Of a stretch of DNA of 64,000 nt, positions 44,901 to 53,235 are shown piece after piece (positions within the stretch are counted from its first letter, which is position 1; every line of letters begins with the position of its first letter). This stretch comes from JAKVBH01 sp049800955. GTDB lineage: Bacteria > Pseudomonadota > Alphaproteobacteria > Rhodobacterales > Rhodobacteraceae. Made by a program: the position numbers and the translations under genes. The stretch lies in the NCBI RefSeq assembly GCF_049800955.1, contig NZ_JBNAGA010000002.1:1240001-1304000 (forward strand), read 5' to 3'. A model generated the notes under the pieces. The model was not told the DNA's origin. It saw only the letters and a program-made list of their open reading frames with translations, and did no database searches.

Positions 44901-45043
44901 TCTTCGTCGGCCCGCATCTGCGTTCGGACACCGGGATCGATCCGGTAGACTTGGGCCGCCGTGTTGGGCTGGCCTTCGAAGCAATCGACCACGGCCTCGA
45001 CCGCCGCTGTCTGATAAGGTTGCGACTTGAACTTGATTTTCAT
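41969..45043 (-). CDS. Res-like helicase-nuclease (type III restriction subunit)
   Basis: 1024 residues. The superfamily 2 helicase core shows the METGTGKT Walker A (about 107-114), LILDEPQKMEG as motif II (about 233), and a C-terminal RecA domain with REGWDNPNVFVMCM and RRQEVGRGLRI. A C-terminal PD-(D/E)xK domain is seen in GDYNPDWAIAF...VAETKGSQ (about 945-970), as in Res subunits of type III systems. With the Mod-like protein encoded at 46765 it could restrict unmodified DNA. Fourth from the Mod-AlbA pair in an operon that contains further helicases, so it is not a simple two-gene type III system. Confidence 0.88.
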   Translation of the reverse strand: MKIKFKSQPYQTAAVEAVVDCFEGQPNTAAQVYRIDPGVRTQMRADEDGFRNADIAMPASQVLENIRKVQQRQNLPLSESLSSFVDDKGKPKKASYKAGAAINLDIEMETGTGKTYCYIKSIFEMNKRYGWSKFIIMVPSIAIREGVAKSLEMTAEHFVESYGKKARFFIYNSKRLHELESFSSDAGINVMVINVQAFNASGADNRRIYEELDDFQSRKPIDVIAKNRPILILDEPQKMEGTATQNALPKFNPLFILRYSATHKTIHNKVHRLDAVDAFSQKLVKKIEVRGIQAKGLTGTNAYLYLEGIQISKSDPVARVEMEVKTNSGIKRVLRKVEKGRNLFDLSKGLDQYRDFVVSDIDARVDEVHFTNGAVLKAGEANGDVTERDIRRIQIRETIAAHLEREKQMFAKGIKVLSLFFIDEVAKYRDYDADDEKGEYARVFEEEYEALKAEYLGELPLEDEAYRKHLDSIDISATHNGYFSIDKKGKLVDPKVKARGEFAGLTDDVSAYDLILKDKERLLSFEEPTRFIFSHSALREGWDNPNVFVMCMLKHSDNTISRRQEVGRGLRISVNKNGDRMDHAATVHDINVLTVVASESYKDFVGGLQKEIAENLSERPRQANAEYFEGKSITVNGSESIVSKDMAKRIERYLIKNDYIDDNDGITQAYHEAREAGTLAGLPEELLDYQEQILQLIDTVFNGTQLENMMGDGRKPKAIPRNKNFEKKEFQKLWQRINRKAVYQVEFDSNDLVRRCIDALDRDLVVSPLQYVVTEGTLSDELTEAQLRTGAAFKQSGIRSEESGSAHSLVSYDVIGKLAEGADLTRGTIGKILTGMSAAKFSTFQANPEQFISEASRIIKEQKATTVIEHLTYDATADRYDTDIFPATQSGTDLTQAVGKLRNHVYDYAVVDSGVERKFVEDLDTSDEIIVYSKLPQGFLIPTPVGDYNPDWAIAFKEQSVQHIYFVAETKGSQPSLKFRELEREKIKCARKFFEEIANSVPNDRVKYDVVSDFSELMSAVRGT

Positions 45044-45104
45044 GCACGACGCTTTCTTAAATTCGGCGTTTCTTTCTTATTTTCTTTCTTAGAGTGTTCC
45101 CGTT

Positions 45105-46760
45105 TCATTCACTCTTCTTCCATTGCGGCGCAGGTCGGGAACCCGCATTGAAAATTACTCCGTCGGCCCGTAACTTACTGAGAATATTGCCAACTTTGCT
45201 TTTCTTCTGTGTGTCATTCAGCGCATCGCTCAGTTTGTCCCACAGCAGGTTATCGACTTCCTTTCTTGAGGCGCTGCCGAACTTACTTAGATACTCAAGG
45301 ATCAAGTCGGCATAATGCTGGTCATCAAAGGCTCGGATTTTGATGTACTCGGCTTGCTGGGCAGACGCGGCCGCGACAGCAGCTGAGACGCGGAAACGGG
45401 GCTTGCGGCCCTCGACCAGCCCTTTACGTTTTAGTGCTTTGATCGCGACATCCGGCACCGCCAACTCTTTCTGGACACGGTCCAGAGCCAGCACATCATT
45501 CAACTGCAAGCCGCCGTTTTCCATCAAGACGCGCGTATAGGCCGGGTCAACGACACCGCCATACAGCGTCATTTCTACAGCATCACCAGAAACCTCATAG
45601 TCGGGCATAGGAAGGTAACGCCTGCGCTGCGTTTCATACATCCGTTGGATGCCATACCCCATCTGGTCGATCATGTTCAGCTCGACCATCGCCTGCACCA
45701 GATACGGGTTGCGATATCCGCGCGGGGTCTTGTCGCCGCGAACATAGTCTTCGGGCTCACCTTCAAAAAAGCGACCTGCATTTTCGAGTATCAGGCGATC
45801 CGGTTTCTCTGTGACGATCACCCTCTGGTTCTGGCCATAGTCCTGGTGGGCGATGCAGTTATGCAGCGCTTCCAGCACGACCTTCTGATCGTACTTCGAG
45901 ACCTCATGCGGCAGCAGCTCATCATCGGGCAAGAGCCGCAGTTGGATATTGCGGATACGTTGATAGAGTTGCGATGTCGTCAGAAGGAAGGGCGGGGCAA
46001 AGTGCTCATACGCTGTTTCTTGGCCAACCAGTTTCCATGTCATCTGGGCAGGATGCGGAGAGAGCAAATAGGCGCTCTCCGAACGCCCCAATAGCAATAG
46101 AGCCGTGCGTGTCACTTGTCCGCGTTGGGTGACCTTGGCGCGGTCCAGCAAGGTCGCAACCGGCCAGGCCCGAACCCCATCTGGATCGATCCGGTTCTGG
46201 TGCTTTTGCGCGAAGTTTGCCCGCGCGCGTTCGACGGCCTCTGGGTCGAGATCATTGAGCGTTGCCCCGTCAACAAGCTGCGCACTCCAGTCCCCAGCAG
46301 ATGCCTGAGCGCGAATTTCATCCTGCTTCGGTATGCCCAAGGGCGCAAGGCTTTCGCCGGACCGCGCATAGTAATGCCCCTTCCACGCGATGGGTATTCC
46401 GCGCGGCGCAGCAGGAATTTCAAACATGACGACACGCACACCGTCTACGTCCACCTCATGGATTTGCCGAAAGGTTGTGCGCGGGTCTGCATCCTGCGCG
46501 ATCTGGTGCTTCAAGCTATCAAGACGCTCTCGCTCTACGCGGTAGCCCGTGCCCACCACTGACCGGGTCTTGTTGTTCACACCAAACACCAACCATCCTG
46601 TGCTGACGTCACGCAGGTTGGCCTCGTTGGCCATGGCGGAGAAGTAGCGCCCGATCTTGTCGGTGTCATAGTCGTTGGACACCTCCTTGAACTCGACAAC
46701 CTCGTTTTCCCAGGTGGCGATTAGCTCAGTCAGTTTCTGGCGTAGAGCGGCTGAATCCAT
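45105..46760 (-). CDS. AlbA_2-domain putative ATPase/transcription regulator
   Basis: 551 residues. N-terminal AlbA_2 (divergent AAA-4/Schlafen-like) domain at about 10-150 (EVVEFKEVSNDYD, GWLVFGVNN, KGHYYARSGES). A central HATPase_c_4-type region follows with ALHNCIAHQDYGQN (about 293-306). The C-terminal part has winged-helix segments and a predicted coiled coil. Proteins of this kind occur next to restriction and phage-defence genes; Schlafen-like AlbA domains can act as nucleases. It lies 4 bases after the methyltransferase gene and 61 before the Res-like gene, on the same strand. Confidence 0.82.
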   Translation of the reverse strand: MDSAALRQKLTELIATWENEVVEFKEVSNDYDTDKIGRYFSAMANEANLRDVSTGWLVFGVNNKTRSVVGTGYRVERERLDSLKHQIAQDADPRTTFRQIHEVDVDGVRVVMFEIPAAPRGIPIAWKGHYYARSGESLAPLGIPKQDEIRAQASAGDWSAQLVDGATLNDLDPEAVERARANFAQKHQNRIDPDGVRAWPVATLLDRAKVTQRGQVTRTALLLLGRSESAYLLSPHPAQMTWKLVGQETAYEHFAPPFLLTTSQLYQRIRNIQLRLLPDDELLPHEVSKYDQKVVLEALHNCIAHQDYGQNQRVIVTEKPDRLILENAGRFFEGEPEDYVRGDKTPRGYRNPYLVQAMVELNMIDQMGYGIQRMYETQRRRYLPMPDYEVSGDAVEMTLYGGVVDPAYTRVLMENGGLQLNDVLALDRVQKELAVPDVAIKALKRKGLVEGRKPRFRVSAAVAAASAQQAEYIKIRAFDDQHYADLILEYLSKFGSASRKEVDNLLWDKLSDALNDTQKKSKVGNILSKLRADGVIFNAGSRPAPQWKKSE

Positions 46761-46764
46761 GGGG

Positions 46765-48699
46765 TCAAATCGCCTTCACTTCGGTCTCGGGCGACATGGC
46801 TTTGAAGATCTGGCGCACGTTGATCTTGGTCTGGTCGTTGGCAAAGCCGGTGTCCTTGAACACGATCCGCATCGGGGCGTGGCCTGCCAGCTCTTTGACC
46901 AAATCCTCGGAAATGCCGTCGTCAAAACAGGCCATCAGGGCGGTTTCGGCGACGAAGAAGACGGTTTTTCCCTGCACGGTCTCGCGGCGGATGGGCAGGG
47001 TTAGGTCAACGCCCCAGTCGAGCAGGACCTGGAACAGCAAATCCTCGGCCGTGCGGTCGGGTTTGATATTGTCAACGCGGGACAGCAGATCGGCCTGAGA
47101 GGTCTGATCCGGCGTGTAGAACACATCGGCCATGTTGGAGCTGTCGATCTTGAGCACGCGGAAGCCAACATCCTTGTTCCAATCGGGGTGACACTCCCCT
47201 TCGAGGATTTTCTGACCCGCGCGGCGGATGCGTTCTTTGGAGATTTCGGCGATATTGTGTGGAACATTGAGGCCTTCGCAAAATTTTGCGGCGACCTTTT
47301 GCGTTCTACTTTCAGTATCCAACTCTTCAGGAAGTTGGATCATTACAAACCGGCGTTCTCCTGCATCAAGGGCATTCTGAAGAAGGCTTGCATGTGCGGT
47401 AGCGGACGATCCCGCAAAGAAGTCCAGAATTATAGCCTCTTTGTCATCCCCAGTTATGAGTTCAATGAGCCTTCGAACAAATTCAGTTGGCTTGGGAAAG
47501 GAAAACACTTGGGCGTCGCCGAAGATGCCTACCATTTCGTTTGTGCCGTGCTGGGTATATACACCATCGACGATAGAGAAAAACTTAGACGCCCGTGTTT
47601 CCCCGCTTTCGTCCCTCAGGTATTGCTTCGAAGATAAGGTCCAACCTCCGTCTTTTGCCTTCTGAAAATGAACCTCCCCTTCAGCGAGAGCTTGCTCCAT
47701 TCTATCTTTGCTCCAACGCCATTGGCGTTTCGGCCATACTTCAGTGCCATCAGGGGCTTTGACGCCAAAGTTCAGATTTGGACGGTCTTCAAAGCTTTTC
47801 ATGGCCTCAAGTGGGTGAGTCCTATAAGGCCCCTTTTTCTCGAAGTGTTCGTCCTGATTTTTGTAGTACCGCTGGATGGAATCTTCACCCAAAGGTACAT
47901 AGAGATTTGGCACGCTATTGATATCGCGGGCGTACATCAGCGCATACTCATGGATGGAAACTAGGTGTCTTTCCTTCGCACCCCCACCATAGCGCTTTTT
48001 CCAGATTACGTTGTCGATGAAGTTTTCGGGTCCGAATATTTCATCACAGACCTTCCGAAGGTTATGCATTTCGCTGTCATCAATGCTGACAAAAACCACG
48101 CCGTCTTCAGTCAGCAAGTTCCGGGCCAACCTCAGCCGCGGGTAGATCATGTCGAGCCAGTTTGAGTGAAAGCGGCCAGATCCTTCTGGGTTTGCTACAA
48201 GCTTGTTTTTGTTTTCATCAGTTTGCTGTGAGAGATCAAAAAAAATCTCAGAGCTTTCCGCAAAGTCATCATCATAAACAAAGTCGTTCCCCGTGTTATA
48301 GGGCGGGTCGATGTAGATCATCTTGACCTTGCCCAGATAGGTTTCTTGCAGCAGCTTCAGCGCCTCAAGGTTGTCACTTTCGATGAACAGGTTCTGGGTG
48401 GTGTCGAAATCCACGCTTTCGTCCCGCGCGGGGCGCAGGGTTTTGGCGATGGGGGCGTTGGCGGTGATCAGCGCCTCGCGCTTGCCCGGCCAGTTCAGGT
48501 GATAGCGTTCCTGCGGCCCCTCGACGATGCTTTCAGACAGCTCTTGGCGCAGCTGGTCAAAATCGACCGCCAGTCGCAGTTTGCCATCCTCACCCGCCGC
48601 CTCGGTCACGCAACCGGGAAAGAGCGCGCGGATCTTGGCGATGTTTTCCTGCGTCAGGTCAGGGCTGTGCATTTTCAGCTTTTCGATCTCGTCACTCAT
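46765..48699 (-). CDS. N6-adenine DNA methyltransferase (Mod-like)
   Basis: 644 residues. The catalytic motif YIDPPYNTGNDF (about 130-141) comes before the SAM-binding motif LDFFAGSSATAH (about 424-435), the order of beta-class enzymes such as type III Mod. The region between holds the target-recognition segment. The C-terminal part is unrecognised. It would methylate the host target so that the Res-like protein spares it. It lies 26 bases after the DUF4391 gene and 4 bases before the AlbA gene. Confidence 0.92.
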   Translation of the reverse strand: MSDEIEKLKMHSPDLTQENIAKIRALFPGCVTEAAGEDGKLRLAVDFDQLRQELSESIVEGPQERYHLNWPGKREALITANAPIAKTLRPARDESVDFDTTQNLFIESDNLEALKLLQETYLGKVKMIYIDPPYNTGNDFVYDDDFAESSEIFFDLSQQTDENKNKLVANPEGSGRFHSNWLDMIYPRLRLARNLLTEDGVVFVSIDDSEMHNLRKVCDEIFGPENFIDNVIWKKRYGGGAKERHLVSIHEYALMYARDINSVPNLYVPLGEDSIQRYYKNQDEHFEKKGPYRTHPLEAMKSFEDRPNLNFGVKAPDGTEVWPKRQWRWSKDRMEQALAEGEVHFQKAKDGGWTLSSKQYLRDESGETRASKFFSIVDGVYTQHGTNEMVGIFGDAQVFSFPKPTEFVRRLIELITGDDKEAIILDFFAGSSATAHASLLQNALDAGERRFVMIQLPEELDTESRTQKVAAKFCEGLNVPHNIAEISKERIRRAGQKILEGECHPDWNKDVGFRVLKIDSSNMADVFYTPDQTSQADLLSRVDNIKPDRTAEDLLFQVLLDWGVDLTLPIRRETVQGKTVFFVAETALMACFDDGISEDLVKELAGHAPMRIVFKDTGFANDQTKINVRQIFKAMSPETEVKAI

Positions 48700-48724
48700 G
48701 TCTTCCCGCGTTCTTTTCCTGGGC

Positions 48725-49393
48725 CTATTCCGGCTTTTTCAAATGCTCGAACTCCGCCTGCGCCTCACGCAGCTGACCGTGCAGTGTCATTTTGATGTTG
48801 AATTGCGTCTCGCGCTTCAACTTGGATTCAAGCTGGCTGATCTCACGCTCTTTGGTCTTGAGGGCATGCGTCCGGTCCATCCGCGCGCTCAAACTCTCTG
48901 CCGTTTGCGGCACAATCGGCATGAGCGCTGTCAGGATCTGTTCATAAAGCACGCCAAGGTTCAGCGCCACTGGCAATGGGCTGCGGGGCGTGTCGATCGG
49001 CAACCAGTCCGAGCGTAGGTAGTCCGACAGCACCCACTTGGCCGCGTCCGCCTCTGACGGGCGTTTGTGGGCGGCGGCAATCTGGATCTGGCCGTCCTGT
49101 TCCAGTTCAAACAGGATCGGAAAGGGGATGGCGCGGTCGATGGCCCTCAGCACGTCGTCCTGCACCGCGCCCGATTTCAGCGTGACGCGGAACACCTGCA
49201 TTTCCGGCACGGATTTGGTGGCGGGCAGGTTGATGGTTTCCGGGGCCAGCTTGGCCCGCCATGTGATCTGGTTAACCTGAGCGACGAATTTGTCCTTCAG
49301 CGCTGTGGTGGCCTGAACGCGGTCATATATCCGCGTCTTGGGCACAACACGCTTCAGAAGCGTTGATTTGGGGTAGTCGTAGAGCGCGGTCAT
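48725..49393 (-). CDS. DUF4391 protein
   Basis: 222 residues. The N-terminal two thirds are an alpha/beta domain (YDYPKSTLLKRVVPKTRIYD, INLPATKSVPEMQVF, PFPILFELEQDGQIQIAAAHK) of the family DUF4391, which in my knowledge occurs beside helicase and methyltransferase genes of defence operons. The C-terminus is a coiled coil (LKTKEREISQLESKLKRE). It overlaps the helicase gene by ATGA. Biochemical role unknown; protein-protein contacts via the coiled coil are plausible. Confidence 0.82.
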   Translation of the reverse strand: MTALYDYPKSTLLKRVVPKTRIYDRVQATTALKDKFVAQVNQITWRAKLAPETINLPATKSVPEMQVFRVTLKSGAVQDDVLRAIDRAIPFPILFELEQDGQIQIAAAHKRPSEADAAKWVLSDYLRSDWLPIDTPRSPLPVALNLGVLYEQILTALMPIVPQTAESLSARMDRTHALKTKEREISQLESKLKRETQFNIKMTLHGQLREAQAEFEHLKKPE

Positions 49394-52300
49394 GCAACGT
49401 CCCTCACGACGATGAAGGCGAGAAGTTCAAAGTCATCGAGCCCGGCGATGGTGTGGGTCAGCGCTGTGGTGTGGCCACCCGAGAAGAGGCTGTCGAGGTC
49501 GCGCTCTTCCTTCACCTCAATCATGGATTTGATCGCGTCGTTGAGAAGTTCGGAATACTTGCCCATCTCGCGCCCGTCTTTGGTTTCGGCATTGAAGGCA
49601 TCGCAGAGCGCCTTGATCGGTTTGTCGAGACCCTTGCAGCTAGAGCGGATCAGATCGAGCAGGCGTTTCACCTCGGTGTGGTCCGCGACGACGTTCGCGT
49701 CGTTGTCGAGGTAGATCAAGTAATAGGGGTGCAGCCGGTTCTGTTGGTTGACGTTCACATCCGGGTGGATGTTGCGCAGAGCGAAAATCACACCAGGCTG
49801 CAGGCCCTTGGCGGGGTTGGACGGGACGATGGCGTGCAGGCCTTTTGGTTGGCCCGCCAGATCGCCATGTTCCTTGGTGTAGTTCAACAGGTCCATGCGG
49901 AAATCGTTCAGACCGAGGTCCGTGATCGAGACGCCGGTCTTGACGTCTTCGAGCTCGATCACCTCTTCCTGCAAGCGCTGCAGCTGGTCCTTGCGGTAGG
50001 CGACGTCGCTGCTTTTCGCCGTGAGCACGTTGTCTTCACCAGTGCCGGTCAGGTCGACAATGTGCATCCGGTTCTCGACGCGTTCTTTGAGGTTGATGTA
50101 CTCGTCGAGCGAGATGTCGGGCCAGTAGTTCACCAACTGGATGGCGGTGTTTGGTGAGCCGATCCGATCAACCCGGCCAAAACGCTGCACGATGCGAACC
50201 GGGTTCCAGTGGATGTCGTAGTTGATCAGGTAGTCACAGTCCTGCAGGTTTTGCCCTTCGGAAATGCAGTCGGTGCCGATCAAGATGTCCAGCTCTTCTG
50301 GCACCTCCGGCATGATCAGCGCCTTCTCTTTCGCCTTGGGGGCGAAGAGCGTGAGAACCGACTGGAAATCGTAATGAGGTTTCAAGGTCGTCTTGGGGTT
50401 CCCTGAGCCCGTGACAATGCCTGTTTCGGACCCCATCGCGCCTTTGAGGGTGGGCGCGACGTGGCGATAAAGATATTCGGCGGTGTCTGCATAAGCGGTG
50501 AATATCAGAACCTTGCGATTGCCTGGGTTCAGGGGCGAGCTCATCTTCTGTTTGATGACGTCGATCAGGTGCTGGAGCTTGGCGTCCTCTTCAACGCCAA
50601 CCTTGTCCATCTCAGCCAAGAGGCCTTGAATGATCTCGCGGTCGCCGCCCAAGTCAGCCTTCCACGTCGGGATATCCATGTCAGCGAGGTCGATTTGGAT
50701 CTTCTTGCCGATCGTGAATTCGCCAAGACCCGACAGGTCATCATCGTCGGTATCCAAGTTGTCGACATCATTGAAGACGTCTTCGATCCCGCCGTTGCCG
50801 TCACTGGTTTCGAAGCGATCGATGGCCTCCAGCATCGCGCCGATGTTTTGGTCGAGCGCGCCAAGTGTGAGACGGAATGCCTCTACTGAGCTTTCAAGAC
50901 GCTTTAGAAGGTTCGTCGTCATTAGCGCTTGCAGGCTGCGCTCGCGATCGGCCTGGCGCAGCGTACCCTTGGAGCCTTCTGTCTTGGTGTCGTAGAGCTC
51001 TTCGTATTTTCGGAGACGGCTCGGTTGGATGTAGTTCACGGGCGCGTAGACGGCCATTTTGAGGAGGGACAAGTCGCTAAAAATCTCGTCGAACCCCACG
51101 ACATCCTCGCGGAACGTGATCGGGAGTTGATGGGAAATGGGCTTTTTGCGCTCGGGGAATTGCCCGATGTCGGCCGTATCGTAGAATTGCTCGATATGCT
51201 TGCGAGAACGTGCGATCGTCACCGAGTCCAAGAGCTCAAAGAAATCCAGATCCAGCGCTCTGAGAATGGATTGTGCCGTGCGTTCCGCTGGGGGAAGTTC
51301 CGACCAGGTGTTGAAGGCGGTTTGAGCCTTCCGGAAAATTTCTTCGACACTGGATTTGGTCTTCAGGTTTCGGCTCAACGTGTCCGAATGCCCCTCGTAT
51401 GCCAATGCGAGCTGGTTACGAAGGTCGGTGAACCTGTTGTTAACGGGGGTCGCGGAAAGCATCAGAACTTTTGTCTTCACGCCGGATCTGATGACCTTGT
51501 TCATCAGCTTCTGGTACCGAGTTTCCCGATCCTTGTAGACGTCGTTGTTTCGGAAGTTGTGAGACTCATCGATGACTACCAGATCATAATTGCCCCAATT
51601 GACCCGATCGAGCGGGATGCCCAGAGACTCGCCCGATGTTCTGGATAGATCTGTGTGGCAGAGGACATCATAGTTGAAGCGGTCGGCTGCAAAGAGGTTT
51701 GTCTTGAGGTTCGTGTTGTAGTTGCGCCAATTGTCAGCAAGCTTTTTGGGGCAGAGAACCAGGACAGATTTGTTCCGTAGTTCATAGTATTTGACGACAG
51801 CAAGCGCGGTGAACGTTTTTCCCAAGCCGACGCTGTCCGCAAGGATGCAGCCGTTATAGGTTTCCAGCTTGTTAATTACCCCGGTGGCCGCGTCTCGTTG
51901 ATAATTGAAAAGCTTTTTCCAGACGAGGCTATCCAAGTATCCCGTTTGGTCATTGGGCAGCACATCCTCGTCGACCTCCTCAAGGAATTCCCTGAAGATG
52001 TTGTACAGGATCAGGAAGTAAATCCTTTGCGGCGAGTTCTCTTGGTAAACGGCCTCAATGTGCTGAAGGACTTGATCCGTCACATCTTGTACGTTTGCGG
52101 GGTTGGCCCAGACCTGATCAAACAAGGACAGATACGTCTTTGCAGACAGTTCGTCTTCAAGAGCATGCGTGAAATTCGAAACGGCGTTGCCAGGCTGGTA
52201 GCCCAAATCGACGGCTGAAAACCCACTAATGGGCGAGAAAACCCTGTTACCTTTGCGAGCTTCGATGGTCGCGAACTGCTGCATCGGGGCGTCTGTAACG

Positions 52301-52662
52301 TTGGATTTGAAGGTAGCTTTCCTCCGGATCCAGTTCGCGCACTGTCTTGCGATGGCCTTTTGGGTCAACTTGTTCCGAAGATGGATCTCGAATTCTGTTC
52401 CGTAGAGAGCGGTTTCTCTTAGCTGTTTTGGGATAAAAAATTCACGTTTCTCTTTCTTGGAACGCCCCAGAACCTCGTTCGGAATGAACGTTGGATCAGT
52501 CAGGATGAATTCGAGTTCTTTGACGCTTTCCAATTCATCTCGTAGCGCTTCATAAGCAAAGATTGAGAAACAACCGGCTGCGACCCGGATTTTTGCACCA
52601 GCTTCAGCCCCCGCCTTCAACTCATCTCCCAAGAGGACCGAAATGTTGTCGATGATTTTCAA
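49390..52662 (-). CDS. Large PLD-like/SNF2-type helicase
   Basis: 1090 residues. The N-terminal about 200 residues resemble a phospholipase-D-like fold, but the HKD motif is degenerate (NRVFSPISGFSAVDLGY). The helicase core has ADSVGLGKTFTAL (about 273-285), VVIDESHNF for motif II, ATPVNNRFTDL for motif III, and IVQRFGRVDRIGS for motif VI, the SNF2/RapA-type pattern. It is the first gene of the six-gene operon. It probably translocates on DNA; the PLD part may be structural if the catalytic residues are lost. Confidence 0.88.
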   Translation of the reverse strand: MKIIDNISVLLGDELKAGAEAGAKIRVAAGCFSIFAYEALRDELESVKELEFILTDPTFIPNEVLGRSKKEKREFFIPKQLRETALYGTEFEIHLRNKLTQKAIARQCANWIRRKATFKSNVTDAPMQQFATIEARKGNRVFSPISGFSAVDLGYQPGNAVSNFTHALEDELSAKTYLSLFDQVWANPANVQDVTDQVLQHIEAVYQENSPQRIYFLILYNIFREFLEEVDEDVLPNDQTGYLDSLVWKKLFNYQRDAATGVINKLETYNGCILADSVGLGKTFTALAVVKYYELRNKSVLVLCPKKLADNWRNYNTNLKTNLFAADRFNYDVLCHTDLSRTSGESLGIPLDRVNWGNYDLVVIDESHNFRNNDVYKDRETRYQKLMNKVIRSGVKTKVLMLSATPVNNRFTDLRNQLALAYEGHSDTLSRNLKTKSSVEEIFRKAQTAFNTWSELPPAERTAQSILRALDLDFFELLDSVTIARSRKHIEQFYDTADIGQFPERKKPISHQLPITFREDVVGFDEIFSDLSLLKMAVYAPVNYIQPSRLRKYEELYDTKTEGSKGTLRQADRERSLQALMTTNLLKRLESSVEAFRLTLGALDQNIGAMLEAIDRFETSDGNGGIEDVFNDVDNLDTDDDDLSGLGEFTIGKKIQIDLADMDIPTWKADLGGDREIIQGLLAEMDKVGVEEDAKLQHLIDVIKQKMSSPLNPGNRKVLIFTAYADTAEYLYRHVAPTLKGAMGSETGIVTGSGNPKTTLKPHYDFQSVLTLFAPKAKEKALIMPEVPEELDILIGTDCISEGQNLQDCDYLINYDIHWNPVRIVQRFGRVDRIGSPNTAIQLVNYWPDISLDEYINLKERVENRMHIVDLTGTGEDNVLTAKSSDVAYRKDQLQRLQEEVIELEDVKTGVSITDLGLNDFRMDLLNYTKEHGDLAGQPKGLHAIVPSNPAKGLQPGVIFALRNIHPDVNVNQQNRLHPYYLIYLDNDANVVADHTEVKRLLDLIRSSCKGLDKPIKALCDAFNAETKDGREMGKYSELLNDAIKSMIEVKEERDLDSLFSGGHTTALTHTIAGLDDFELLAFIVVRDVA

Positions 52663-53031
52663 AGGATGACCTCAAAGTGAAATGCGCACGTTTCCTTGGT
52701 AGTGCGGGACAAGCAACCGTTGTAGTCGAAAATTTCCTACTGTCGTCGCTGACATTCGCATAGATTGCATTCCAGGTCTGCTCTAAAATGCGGAGTATCC
52801 CTATTATTTTCATGGTCTTAGCGCTTGACGAAGTGTTAGCATCCTCCTATCTACAGAGCATGACCACATTGATGATGCACAACTCGATACGCTGATCTCT
52901 CTTCAACCAAGAGGGAGTCAGCACAGGTGTGCAGTCGGGTCTTATACCCCCGAAATATAGGCGCCAGTTGAGCGTGAACGGCCGGGATCGTCACCCGGGA
53001 CTCCTACCAATTTCCGCTTTGGAGTTTCTTC
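52663..53031. other. Promoter-bearing intergenic stretch
   Basis: Divergent control region between the six-gene operon and the small gene at 53032. It holds a consensus-like plus-strand promoter (listed) and a short hairpin CCGGG-ATCGTCA-CCCGG near 52983-52999. No gene is seen. The promoter of the minus-strand operon was not assigned. Confidence 0.45.
52825..52853 (+). promoter_or_regulatory. Sigma-70-type promoter
   Basis: TTGACG at 52825-52830, a 17-base spacer and TATCTA at 52848-52853. Transcription would start near 52860, about 170 bases before the small gene at 53032 and its AAA ATPase neighbour, leaving a long leader. Confidence 0.6.
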
Positions 53032-53235
53032 ATGTTCATCGTCGCAAAATTTAAGTCCACCTTTTTTGGTGGCATTAAGGCCTACATCCTCGCCACCGAA
53101 ATTGTAGGAGCTGCCGCTTATACGCTTAGCGGCGAGTTGCGGTTTCAGCTCTACAATCTGGTTCTGGAGCTTGCGACCTTGGCACAGGATTTTTCTGAAG
53201 CGCTTTGTGCCATCACATTGGCCGCCCTGTCATGA
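53032..53235 (+). CDS. Small hypothetical protein coupled to the AAA ATPase gene
   Basis: 67 residues, beginning MFIVAKFKSTFFGGIKAYIL, with a moderately hydrophobic helical content and no clear membrane segment. GGAG lies 8 bases before the ATG and the stop overlaps the start of the AAA gene (ATGA), which supports real translation. No family recognised. It may be a partner of the ATPase. Confidence 0.55.
   Translation: MFIVAKFKSTFFGGIKAYILATEIVGAAAYTLSGELRFQLYNLVLELATLAQDFSEALCAITLAALS

Noticed and set aside
43607..45151. 514-codon plus-strand open frame
   Set aside because: Antisense to the Res-like gene, which has clear helicase motifs; composition is of shadow type.
40812..52662. DISARM or BREX system
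   Set aside because: A methyltransferase, helicase and PLD-like protein are present, but no DUF1998 (DrmB), PglZ, BrxC-like or Lon-like gene is seen in the operon.
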